A stretch of DNA of 16,855 nucleotides from GWB1-37-8 sp964646925 (GTDB lineage: Bacteria; Patescibacteriota; Microgenomatia; Levybacterales; UBA12049), in the NCBI GenBank assembly GCA_964646925.1, contig CAZYIC010000023.1:1-16855 (forward strand), given 5' to 3'. Position numbers and translations under genes: made by a program. Shown here piece by piece: positions 1-5,867 of this stretch. The notes below the pieces were generated by a model that did no database searches, had not been told where the DNA came from, and saw only the letters and a program-made list of their open reading frames with translations. Numbering within the stretch: the first letter of the stretch is position 1; every line of letters begins with the position of its first letter.

Positions 1-223
1 CAACATCCGGCTTTTTCATTACGCCCAAAAATTGCCTTGCATAGGAAGAAAGACTTTCAACGTAGCGGCGCTGTCCCTCGGCATAAATAGTATCAAAAGC
101 CAAAGAAGACTTGCCTGATCCGGATAATCCGGTAAAAACCACCAGCTTATTTTTTGGAATTTCCAGGTCGATATTTTTAAGATTGTGTTCTCTGGCGCCC
201 TTGATAATAATATTTTCATTCAT
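1..223 (-). CDS. uvrA: UvrA excinuclease ABC subunit A, N-terminal part (cut by window edge)
   Basis: Reading the minus strand from an ATG at 223 gives a protein starting MNENIIIKGAREHNLKNIDL, which continues through a Walker A motif GLSGSGKSS (about residues 31-39) and then AFDTIYAEGQRRYVESLSSY. This is the hallmark start of UvrA, the ABC-ATPase damage sensor of nucleotide excision repair, which works in the cytoplasm with UvrB and UvrC. About 74 residues are visible; the rest, including the zinc modules and the second ATPase, lies beyond position 1. There is no Shine-Dalgarno sequence ahead of the ATG, but a promoter sits just upstream. The reading frame is unbroken to the window edge. Identification is very secure. 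Confidence 0.97.
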   Translation of the reverse strand, partial: MNENIIIKGAREHNLKNIDLEIPKNKLVVFTGLSGSGKSSLAFDTIYAEGQRRYVESLSSYARQFLGVMKKPDV

Positions 224-240
224 ATTTTTGAAAACTATTT

Positions 241-269
241 ATTATAGTTCAAAATCAAAAAACAAGCAA
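241..269 (-). promoter_or_regulatory. Sigma70-type promoter for uvrA
   Basis: On the minus strand, TTGCTT (264-269) and a perfect TATAAT (241-246) are separated by 17 bp. The predicted start of transcription is about 12 nt before the uvrA ATG, leaving a very short leader with no ribosome binding site. Confidence 0.55.
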
Positions 270-300
270 CAGAAGCGTGATTTGAATATGTAAATTTTTG

Positions 301-314
301 GTGACTTGAGTCAC
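301..314. promoter_or_regulatory. Perfect 14-bp dyad upstream of the DUF5666-like gene
   Basis: GTGACT-TG-AGTCAC is a perfect inverted repeat in the uvrA/DUF5666 intergenic region, about 70 bp before the plus-strand gene. It could be an operator. No regulator is assigned, and a 6-bp arm can arise by chance. Confidence 0.3.
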
Positions 315-384
315 TGAATTGGATTGTCTTAGTGTTGTAGAATCGCGTTGGTAAGCAGAGATTGAAAGGGAAGGAGGTGAAAAT

Positions 385-1038
385 ATGAAATTTAAAATGT
401 TAATCTTGCCATTAGTTTTAGCAATTGCGCTTTCCGTTTCGGGAGGAATGGCGCTTGCTGATAAAGGAAGCGGAAATAGCGGCAGTGGAAGCAGTGGAAG
501 CGGAGGAGATGAGAACAGGGTTAGGATTGAGATAAGAGCTGACGAAGAAGATCCAGAAGAAAATCGCGTGCGGGTTGAAGTCCGAGGCGATGAGGCCAAT
601 TTGGAAGAGGCTGTAAGCCTGATCAGTCAGCTTCCTATGTCTGAAGATTTGGATCGTCTCCGTGTTGAAGTAAGAGATGACGAAAACCGCGTCCGCATTG
701 AGGCAAGACAAGAGGAGGAAGAAGAGTTGCCCGATGTTGAGATTCAAGACAATACCTTTGAGATCACCGGCGAAGTTACCGCCTTCACAGAAGACACAGT
801 AACTATCGATGGTCAAACAATAGTTATAGATCCTTCTGTTGCTGATTTCGAGCAAGAAGGAACCATCGAAGTCGGTGAGACAATCAAGGTTGAAGGAACT
901 ATCGAGGATGGAACCTTTATGGCCGTAGAAATAAAGGCTGACCTTGAGGGAGAAGAAATGGTTGAGGCAGGTGGGTTTTCCCTGGTAAGCATACTTAACC
1001 AAATTTCCTCTTTTCTCGGAGGTCTAATGATGAACTAA
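385..1038 (+). CDS. Exported protein with ENRVR repeats and a DUF5666-like domain
   Basis: This 217-residue protein begins with a clear signal peptide (residues 1-25, hydrophobic core then GMALA) followed by a Gly/Ser linker (28-41). Residues 42-120 are highly charged and carry repeated ENRVRxE-type segments (near 43-51, 59-67 and 90-108) that alternate charged and aliphatic residues, as in beta strands. Residues about 124-186 (ITGEVTAFTEDTVTIDG...VEGTIEDGTFMAVEIK) resemble DUF5666, a small beta-barrel-like domain common in exported bacterial proteins. The C-terminus (198-217) is hydrophobic. The start is fixed by a strong GGAGGTGA ribosome binding site 5 nt upstream. Function is unknown; it should act outside the cytoplasmic membrane. 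It is monocistronic, with a terminator after it. Confidence 0.85.
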   Translation: MKFKMLILPLVLAIALSVSGGMALADKGSGNSGSGSSGSGGDENRVRIEIRADEEDPEENRVRVEVRGDEANLEEAVSLISQLPMSEDLDRLRVEVRDDENRVRIEARQEEEEELPDVEIQDNTFEITGEVTAFTEDTVTIDGQTIVIDPSVADFEQEGTIEVGETIKVEGTIEDGTFMAVEIKADLEGEEMVEAGGFSLVSILNQISSFLGGLMMN

Positions 1039-1066
1039 GATTTAGTTCATTGTAGATTGGGTAAAA

Positions 1067-1109
1067 GGGTAGGGTTGGAAAGAAACCAACCTGCCCTTTT
1101 TATTTTTTT
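1067..1109 (+). terminator. Rho-independent terminator after the DUF5666-like gene
   Basis: An 11-bp stem with one bulge (GGGTAGGGTTGG at 1067-1078 with CCAACCTGCCC at 1086-1096) and a short purine loop is followed by a T-rich run. It lies between two converging genes and may also slow transcripts arriving from efp. A separate 8-bp inverted repeat (TGAACTAA-GAT-TTAGTTCA, 1031-1049) overlaps the stop codon. Confidence 0.85.
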
Positions 1110-1119
1110 GAATAATAAA

Positions 1120-1674
1120 TTACGCGCGGGCGGTGTATGAGCCGTCGCGGGTATCAACAATAATTTCGTCTCCGATATTGATAAATAATGGGACTTTTGT
1201 AGTTAACCCGTTTTCCAAAGTCGCATCTTTGTAAACATTAGTTGCGGAATTTCCTTTAACCCCCGGGTTTGTGTCTTTAACTTTTAATTTTACTTTTGGA
1301 GGAAGAATCATGCTGAGCGCTTCGTCTTTGTTAAAACAGATGGTTACGTTTTCTCCTTCTTTGAGATATTCACTGCCGGAAAGGTTTTTATTAGGTACTG
1401 AAATTTGTTCAAAAGTAATTGGATCCATGAAATAGCACGAATCATGGTCTTTATAGAGATATTGAAGTTCTTTTTTTTCGATTCTAACAGGCTGAACTTC
1501 CCCATTGCTTCCAAAAGTTTTTTCAGTTGTACCGCCTTTTCGCAGGCTTCGAACTTTTACCTGCACAACAGAACTTGTTTTTCGAAGATGCATGTTGTTG
1601 TAGGTAATTACTTCGAAAATATCTCCGTGCTCTTCAAAAGTTACTCCCGGACGGAGTGATGTTACCGGAATCAT
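1120..1674 (-). CDS. efp: Elongation factor P with an atypical tip loop
   Basis: The 184-residue product has the usual EF-P length and three-domain layout: N-terminal KOW-like domain (MIPVTSLRPGVTFEEHGDIFEV), central OB domain (CYFMDPITFEQISVPN) and C-terminal OB domain ending in NIGDEIIVDTRDGSYTARA. EF-P binds between the P and E sites of the ribosome and rescues stalling on polyproline. The conserved PGKG-type tip loop is replaced by MHLRKTSSV, so Lys32 falls where the modifiable Lys34 of E. coli EF-P would be, but the flanking glycines and proline are gone. A good promoter ends 8 nt before the ATG and there is no ribosome binding site, suggesting a leaderless transcript. No EF-P modification gene is visible here. 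Confidence 0.95.
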   Translation of the reverse strand: MIPVTSLRPGVTFEEHGDIFEVITYNNMHLRKTSSVVQVKVRSLRKGGTTEKTFGSNGEVQPVRIEKKELQYLYKDHDSCYFMDPITFEQISVPNKNLSGSEYLKEGENVTICFNKDEALSMILPPKVKLKVKDTNPGVKGNSATNVYKDATLENGLTTKVPLFINIGDEIIVDTRDGSYTARA

Positions 1675-1682
1675 AGAGAATT

Positions 1683-1711
1683 ATTTTAGCAGAGATTTTC
1701 TCAAATCTCAA
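1683..1711 (-). promoter_or_regulatory. Promoter of efp (leaderless)
   Basis: On the minus strand, TTGAGA (1706-1711), a 17-bp spacer, and TAAAAT (1683-1688) preceded by TGC (extended -10). Only 8 nt separate the -10 box from the efp ATG, so transcription should begin at or within two bases of the start codon. Confidence 0.7.
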
Positions 1712-1734
1712 CCGAAGAGTTTCCCGCGCTGCTT

Positions 1735-2088
1735 TTAAGTACTTGTGCATTTGAATGAATATAATATTGTTTCCCCGGGCCTATTACGATTCTTCATTTT
1801 TCTTTCAATAATAAGCGATTCTCCCCCGGGCGCTAATTTCCCTTGTTGTACTACGCCGGGTTTAGATGGATTAAAATTAAGGGTATTAACTGTTTCATCG
1901 GGATCAAGACTTTGAGTAAAAACACTGGATATATTGTCACGATCACATCTGAACACAACTGCTTCCCTATTTCTTCTTCCTTCGCCATTAAAGAAAACTA
2001 TTGCTGTTTTGTCGGGATTAATTATTCTTATTCCCCCAAATTCTAATCTATCTCCCCTCTGCACAAACGATTCCACGCGTAAACTCAT
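1735..2088 (-). CDS. Conserved-looking hypothetical protein, 117 residues
   Basis: I do not recognise this family. The protein has no signal peptide or membrane segment and looks beta-rich, with alternating stretches such as GGIRIINPDKTAIVFFNG, EAVVFRCDRD and ESLIIERKMK. It has only two cysteines (about 48 and 114). Its reality is supported by the promoter: a consensus TTGACA-17-TAAAAT pair ends exactly 6 nt before the ATG, which places transcription start on the start codon. There is no Shine-Dalgarno sequence. It lies between tRNA-Glu and efp on the same strand, but with its own promoter. A cytoplasmic role is likely; no function is offered. Confidence 0.7.
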   Translation of the reverse strand: MSLRVESFVQRGDRLEFGGIRIINPDKTAIVFFNGEGRRNREAVVFRCDRDNISSVFTQSLDPDETVNTLNFNPSKPGVVQQGKLAPGGESLIIERKMKNRNRPGETILYSFKCTST

Positions 2089-2094
2089 AAACGG

Positions 2095-2123
2095 ATTTTA
2101 TTACAAATATTGAAAATTGTCAA
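2095..2123 (-). promoter_or_regulatory. Consensus promoter of the 117-residue gene (leaderless)
   Basis: On the minus strand, TTGACA (2118-2123), a 17-bp spacer and TAAAAT (2095-2100). The ATG starts 7 nt after the -10 box, so the mRNA is predicted to begin at the A of the start codon. Confidence 0.75.
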
Positions 2124-2153
2124 TGCGTTTGGACTATTATGGAGACCTTTTTG

Positions 2154-2227
2154 TACCTCCGACCGGATTCGAACCGGTGATTCTCTGGCTGAAAACCAGA
2201 TGTCCTAGGCCGCTAGACGACGGAGGC
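2154..2227 (-). tRNA. tRNA-Glu (anticodon TTC)
   Basis: The minus strand folds as a full cloverleaf: acceptor GCCTCCG/CGGAGGT (with a G-U first pair), anticodon stem TCTGG/CCAGA around loop TTTTCAG (anticodon TTC), and T arm ACCGG-TTCGAAT-CCGGT. The discriminator base is A at 2154. The CCA end is not encoded, since the next bases read CAA, so a CCA-adding enzyme is needed. Confidence 0.96.
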
Positions 2228-2246
2228 ATAAAAAATCAATAGGTAT

Positions 2247-2275
2247 ATTATACCCAAAACTCACTTCTTAAACAA
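2247..2275 (-). promoter_or_regulatory. Promoter of tRNA-Glu
   Basis: On the minus strand, TTGTTT (2270-2275), a 17-bp spacer and a perfect TATAAT (2247-2252) lie about 20 bp before the mature 5' end of the tRNA. Confidence 0.6.
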
Positions 2276-2284
2276 ACTAGAATA

Positions 2285-2947
2285 TTATTTTAACTTTCTG
2301 CGGATTCCTTCAATCACATCTTTTGCACTGCTTTGCCCTCCCAGGCCAAAGGCAATACCCCCCGCAATAGCAAGCATTGCCACAAAACCCGTAAATAATA
2401 TTCTTATTAAATCCGTTGCGACACCCAGTTGATTGAGAACAGCCAAAATTACAAATATATTAACAGCCCAGCGGGTTACGGATGCGATAGTATTAGCCGT
2501 ATGGGACGAGATTCCTCTTATTGATGCCAAAACCAAATCATGAGCCAAACTTCCCAACACGAATCCCACCACCGCGATAATTGCCGCTACCAAAACATTT
2601 GGAAGATAAAGCAAAAATTCATTCAAGACCGTTACTACTCTTGGCAACCCCCAAATATCTACTGTAGGCAACAAGAAAATTATAATCACAAACCACCTGA
2701 CGATTTCGGAAAATATATTTGACCAGGTGAATTCTTCTTTTGCTTCAGGCACACCGTATCTTTTTAGAAAGCTTTCAATTTTAAGAGCTTTGAAAATTTG
2801 TAAAACCGCCTGTTTGAGAATAGAAGCAACAATTATGCCTATAAGAAGTACAATTGTGCCTGCAATGATTTTGGGCACAAAACTTACGATTACGCCAACT
2901 CCATTATTAAGAGAAGTAAGGAGTGTTTGACCGATATCTTGTGTCAT
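2285..2947 (-). CDS. MscS-related conserved TM-helix protein, pore helix without beta domain
   Basis: The 220-residue protein is almost all membrane: hydrophobic segments near 16-45, 80-98, 112-140 and 157-200. The N-terminal segment (VPKIIAGTIVLLIGIIVASILK) is typical of the conserved TM helix family (PF05552, CmpX-like). The last segment ends in AIAGGIAFGLGGQSSAKDVIEG, which resembles the glycine/alanine-rich pore helix TM3 of small mechanosensitive channels. The protein stops directly after it, so the cytoplasmic beta domain of MscS is absent. I chose the ATG at 2947: GGAGGTGAG is 7-8 nt upstream, whereas the ATG at 2965 lies inside that ribosome binding site. Its 5' leader (about 60 nt) contains a GC-rich hairpin. 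A role in osmotic response or membrane stability is inference. Confidence 0.85.
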   Translation of the reverse strand: MTQDIGQTLLTSLNNGVGVIVSFVPKIIAGTIVLLIGIIVASILKQAVLQIFKALKIESFLKRYGVPEAKEEFTWSNIFSEIVRWFVIIIFLLPTVDIWGLPRVVTVLNEFLLYLPNVLVAAIIAVVGFVLGSLAHDLVLASIRGISSHTANTIASVTRWAVNIFVILAVLNQLGVATDLIRILFTGFVAMLAIAGGIAFGLGGQSSAKDVIEGIRRKLK

Positions 2948-2970
2948 AATATTTCTCACCTCCATTCTTG

Positions 2971-2996
2971 TCCGCCGAAGCTTTAAGCGAAGGCGG
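2971..2996. repeat. CCGCC...GGCGG hairpin repeat, copy 1
   Basis: TCCGCC/GGCGGA arms enclose GAAGCTTTAAGCGAA; on the plus strand a T run follows (2997-3003). A nearly identical element sits at 12884-12906. On the minus strand both precede a ribosome binding site by about 10-20 nt. It can serve as a plus-strand terminator-like structure or a 5'-leader hairpin on the minus strand; a REP-like dispersed element is likely. Confidence 0.75.
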
Positions 2997-3013
2997 ATTT
3001 TTTTCGCAAGTTT

Positions 3014-3042
3014 ATTTTATTTAGTTTTTCTTTTCTTGTCAA
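3014..3042 (-). promoter_or_regulatory. Consensus promoter of the MscS-like gene
   Basis: On the minus strand, TTGACA (3037-3042), a 17-bp spacer and TAAAAT (3014-3019). It stands back-to-back with the blaI-type promoter; the two -35 boxes are only 12 bp apart. Confidence 0.8.
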
Positions 3043-3054
3043 GGAAAAAACTCA

Positions 3055-3083
3055 TTGACTAGCTGCGTGCAGAATATTACAAT
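3055..3083 (+). promoter_or_regulatory. Promoter of the BlaI-type repressor gene (leaderless)
   Basis: TTGACT (3055-3060), a 17-bp spacer and TACAAT (3078-3083), with the ATG 10 nt further on at 3094. The predicted leader is about 4 nt. The -10 box lies in a small dyad, TATTACAATAATA (3075-3087), which does not match the CTAC/GTAG dyads found elsewhere, so autorepression is not shown. Confidence 0.7.
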
Positions 3084-3093
3084 AATAAGCTGC

Positions 3094-3480
3094 ATGAAGA
3101 AAAGACAAATTATAGGCAAAGTATTGGGAGAGCTGGAGTCGGAAATAATGAAAATTATCTGGGGTCAAAAAGGAGAAATTTCCGTTAAGGATGTTGCTGA
3201 AAGTTTAAGTAAAAAACGCCGGATTGCCTATACAACCGTGATGACTATAATGGCAAGACTTGTAGAAAAAGGGGTTTTGATAAGACGCTTAAACGGGCCA
3301 AGTTACCGATATGCTCCAAAAGTTACTAAAGAAAAATTCATAGCAAAAGCCGTTCATGGTATTTTTTCCGCCTCGGTTTCGACTCTGGGCGAAGAAGTGC
3401 TTACGCATTTTATAAAAGAAATTCAGAAAATTGGTCCGAAGAAACGAAAGCAGCTGTTAAAAATACTGAGTAAAAATTAA
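3094..3480 (+). CDS. BlaI/MecI/CopY-family repressor
   Basis: The 128-residue protein has the winged-helix signature of the penicillinase repressor family: LGELESEIMKIIW (residues 11-23), then ISVKDVAESL, the recognition helix segment AYTTVMTIMARLVEKG (about 49-64), and the wing LIRRLNGPSYRYAP. The C-terminal half should form the dimer interface. Family members bind TACA/TGTA dyads and are inactivated by proteolysis (BlaI, MecI) or copper (CopY); the CopY CxC pairs are absent, favouring the protease-controlled mode. The ATG at 3094 is preferred over a TTG at 3055 because that TTG is the -35 box of the promoter. The M56 protease gene starts immediately after its stop codon. Three candidate operators occur within 12 kb. 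Confidence 0.92.
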   Translation: MKKRQIIGKVLGELESEIMKIIWGQKGEISVKDVAESLSKKRRIAYTTVMTIMARLVEKGVLIRRLNGPSYRYAPKVTKEKFIAKAVHGIFSASVSTLGEEVLTHFIKEIQKIGPKKRKQLLKILSKN

Positions 3481-4464
3481 ATGAAAAGGATAAACATAAG
3501 TTTTTACATTTTAATCCTTTGCGCATTAATTGTTGGCTATGTCGTAATTGCAATTCTAAATAAAGCGTCAATTTTATTTACTTCAAAAAATCTGATTTTA
3601 TGCCAAAAATTTATTTCCAATATTATGCTTGAAGTTCCCCGCTCTCTTCCCAATGTTCTTGTTTTGACAGTTGGTATTGTTTTAGGAATAGGTTTTTTGT
3701 CTTTCATAGTTCAGCTTATAAAAACGCGTATTTTTTTAAGAAAACTGCTTTTAAATAGAATTAACATCTCTTCGGGCTTGGCAAAAACTTTAGAAACCTT
3801 GAATCTTACGAATAAAGTGATTCTAATTAAAGACAAAAACTTGTTCTCTTTTTGTTGCGGCATCTTTTCCCCCTTTATTATTGTAACAACGAATCTTGTA
3901 AGGTCTCTATCGGACAAAGAATTGGAGTCGGTTCTGCTTCATGAACAATCTCATATGGTAAGCCGGGATCCTATTAAAGTACTTATTGGAAAAACATTTT
4001 CGTCCATGTTTTTCTTTTTACCTCTTTTTCGAGAGCTTCATAAAAATATAGAAGGGACTTGCGAATTATTAGCCGATCAGTGGACTATAACTCATCAGCA
4101 AAATTCAACTTTTTTACGCAATGCGCTCAAAAAGATTTTAGTTTTCCCGCAGAAAAGCATGAATTTTGTTTCTAACGCTTCAGGTCCTGATTATTTTGAA
4201 ATAAGAATCAATCGCCTGGTAAACCCGGGAGCGAAACATAAATTTAGACTTTCACTCATAAGTGTATTTTCAGCCCTTTTATTTATTTTGGTAAGCTGGT
4301 TTTTGTTACAAACACCGGTTAGCGCGTTTCATATGAATTCAAAAGTTAACTCCATGCAATGCCATTCCAACACTCAAAAGCCAGCTAGTTATATCCCAAT
4401 TCATTTTAATTTAACGGAAAAGAAATGCAATATTGACAATTCGGGGATTAGTCTACTACACTAA
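3481..4464 (+). CDS. BlaR1/MecR1-like M56 membrane metalloprotease with a short Cys/His tail
   Basis: The 327-residue protein has membrane segments near 8-26 and 58-79, a cytoplasmic protease domain, and a last membrane segment near 257-277. The zinc-protease motif HEQSH is at 154-158, with ELLADQW (195-201) as the likely downstream ligand region, and the M56 lead-in FSFCCGIFSPFIIV at 122-135. In BlaR1 and MecR1 a penicillin-binding domain follows the last helix; here only about 50 residues remain (C294, H295, H308, C316). By family logic it senses an external signal and cleaves the repressor encoded directly upstream. The tail suggests a metal or thiol signal rather than a beta-lactam, which is inference. 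Its stop codon lies inside operator 1. Confidence 0.88.
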   Translation: MKRINISFYILILCALIVGYVVIAILNKASILFTSKNLILCQKFISNIMLEVPRSLPNVLVLTVGIVLGIGFLSFIVQLIKTRIFLRKLLLNRINISSGLAKTLETLNLTNKVILIKDKNLFSFCCGIFSPFIIVTTNLVRSLSDKELESVLLHEQSHMVSRDPIKVLIGKTFSSMFFFLPLFRELHKNIEGTCELLADQWTITHQQNSTFLRNALKKILVFPQKSMNFVSNASGPDYFEIRINRLVNPGAKHKFRLSLISVFSALLFILVSWFLLQTPVSAFHMNSKVNSMQCHSNTQKPASYIPIHFNLTEKKCNIDNSGISLLH

Positions 4465-4470
4465 GTAGTA
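4433..4470 (+). promoter_or_regulatory. Operon A promoter with embedded BlaI-type operator (site 1)
   Basis: TTGACA (4433-4438), an 18-bp spacer and TACACT (4457-4462). The -10 box lies inside a 17-bp dyad TACTACACTAAGTAGTA (4454-4470), so a bound repressor would block polymerase. The dyad also encodes the last residues and stop of the upstream M56 protease. It differs from site 2 only in the three central bases. Confidence 0.75.
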
Positions 4471-4495
4471 GTCAATTTGGGAAGGAGGTGTGCAT

Positions 4496-4738
4496 ATGAA
4501 CGAAAATAAACGGTTAGAAACAAAAACAGTGACATTGCGTATTCCAAAACCTAACTTGCAAATTGTAGTATTGGGGCTGATTGCCGTAATTACGCTTTTT
4601 CAAACAATTCAATTAGTACGTATTAGTTCCAAAGCCGGTTCGGCCAAAGCTGTCGCTGCTCCATCCTCGGCAACTACAAATAGCGCAAGCGGCGGAAGCA
4701 GTGCGGATGTCCCGCAATCAATGGTTGGAGGATGTTAA
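4496..4738 (+). CDS. Small membrane-anchored protein ending in Gly-Gly-Cys
   Basis: The 80-residue protein has a charged N-terminus, one hydrophobic segment (LQIVVLGLIAVITLFQTIQLV, about 22-42) and then a Ser/Ala/Gly-rich stretch that ends in PQSMVGGC. Its only cysteine is the last residue. The ATG at 4496 sits 5 nt after GGAGGTG; a GTG at 4490 overlaps that site and is rejected. It is the first gene of operon A, directly behind the BlaI-type operator, and its stop overlaps the next gene's possible start. The extracytoplasmic tail with a terminal thiol could be a redox or metal relay to the CxxC repeat protein that follows, but no function is established and I do not recognise a named family. 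Confidence 0.75.
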   Translation: MNENKRLETKTVTLRIPKPNLQIVVLGLIAVITLFQTIQLVRISSKAGSAKAVAAPSSATTNSASGGSSADVPQSMVGGC

Positions 4739-4755
4739 TTGTAATCACATTTATT

Positions 4756-5865
4756 ATGAACAAGATTATTCTTAGTTTATGTCTTTTGTTAGTTATTATT
4801 GGAGTTCTTTTTTCTACAAAAATGCTTGCGGACATTAATAAAAATATTGCCGGCGCAAAAGAAGCTGCTCGGGCGGCAAATGTTAAAATTGTCAAAATTG
4901 CGGCCCCTGGTTGCACCGACTGTTTCAACGCAGATAATGCAATTACAGATTTTAAAAAATTAAATGTTAAAGTGGAGGAAGAAAAAACCCTGACATTTGA
5001 TTCGGCGGAGGGAAGCGCGCTAATTAAAAAGCTTTTAATTTCCAAATTTCCAGCATACATTGTGACAGGCGAGGTAACCAAAAATAATATTAAAGGATTT
5101 ATTAAGGAAAACGGTGAAATAAGGAATAATACGTTTGTTTTTACCAAAGTTGTACCTGTTTTTATCGATAGCCAAACCGGACAAAAAATAGGTCTGGTTA
5201 CAGCCACTGTATTAACCGATCCTTTTTGCACTGAATGTGTTGATCCCAAGCTGACTGTGGAAAGTTTTAAAAAGGCCGGAGTGAAAATTACTGATCAAAA
5301 AGAAATTACCTGGAATTCGCAGGAAGGCCGGCAAATTATTAGCCAATATAAAATTATTAAACTTCCTACTTTTCTTCTGTCCTCGGACATAGATTTTTAT
5401 GCAAATGTCAAATCCAGCTGGGATAAAATCGGTACGATTGAACAAGACAAAACTTATGTGGCGCGCAACCTGCTGCTGCCCTACAGGGATTTAGAAGAAA
5501 ATAAGATTTTAGGACTGGTTGACTTAATTTATTTAACAGATTCAAGCTGCCTTGATTGTTATAATGCGCAGGAAATTCAAAAGCCTATTCTTAAACAGGG
5601 TTATGGCATTGGTATTCGTTCGGATCGTTTCGTTGATATCCTATCAACAGAAGGACGGAATTTAGTCAATAAATATAATATTACCAAGGTTCCGACTATT
5701 CTTTTGTCTCCGGAGGCGGATCTGTATACGAATTTGAAAAATATCTGGAAAAATGTTGGGACAGTTGAAGATGACGGTTGGTATGTATTTAGGGAAATGC
5801 AGCAGTTAAGAGGATCTATTTATAAGAATTTGGAGACTAACGAGGTGATCGGCAGGGTTAAATAA
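4756..5865 (+). CDS. Exported protein with three tandem CxxC thioredoxin-like repeats
   Basis: After an N-terminal signal anchor (residues 3-24), the 369-residue protein has three similar units of roughly 105 residues. Each has a CxxC motif (CTDC 53-56, CTEC 158-161, CLDC 265-268) and, 46-48 residues later, a proline in a strand-like context (FPAYIV P99, LPTFLL P204, VPTILL P313), as in the cis-proline of thioredoxin folds. Units 2 and 3 also share GTIEQDKTYVAR / GTVEDDGWYVFR-type segments. It should be an extracytoplasmic thiol-disulfide or soft-metal-binding protein. The start is uncertain: an upstream ATG at 4732 overlaps the previous stop but lies flush against the GGAGG box, while 4756 gives a better signal anchor. 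Tight spacing places it in operon A. Confidence 0.8.
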   Translation: MNKIILSLCLLLVIIGVLFSTKMLADINKNIAGAKEAARAANVKIVKIAAPGCTDCFNADNAITDFKKLNVKVEEEKTLTFDSAEGSALIKKLLISKFPAYIVTGEVTKNNIKGFIKENGEIRNNTFVFTKVVPVFIDSQTGQKIGLVTATVLTDPFCTECVDPKLTVESFKKAGVKITDQKEITWNSQEGRQIISQYKIIKLPTFLLSSDIDFYANVKSSWDKIGTIEQDKTYVARNLLLPYRDLEENKILGLVDLIYLTDSSCLDCYNAQEIQKPILKQGYGIGIRSDRFVDILSTEGRNLVNKYNITKVPTILLSPEADLYTNLKNIWKNVGTVEDDGWYVFREMQQLRGSIYKNLETNEVIGRVK

Positions 5866-5867
5866 AT

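Noticed and set aside
418..1002. Long minus-strand frame antisense to the DUF5666-like gene
   Set aside because: The plus-strand gene has a strong ribosome binding site, signal peptide and domain; the antisense product resembles no protein family.
3075..3087. TATTACAATAATA dyad at the blaI-type -10 box as an autoregulatory operator
   Set aside because: It lacks the CTAC/GTAG core shared by the three other sites, and AT-rich -10 regions often show such symmetry by chance.
3094..4464. Beta-lactam resistance locus
   Set aside because: There is no beta-lactamase or penicillin-binding protein nearby and the M56 protein lacks the sensor domain; the regulated genes are redox and metal proteins.
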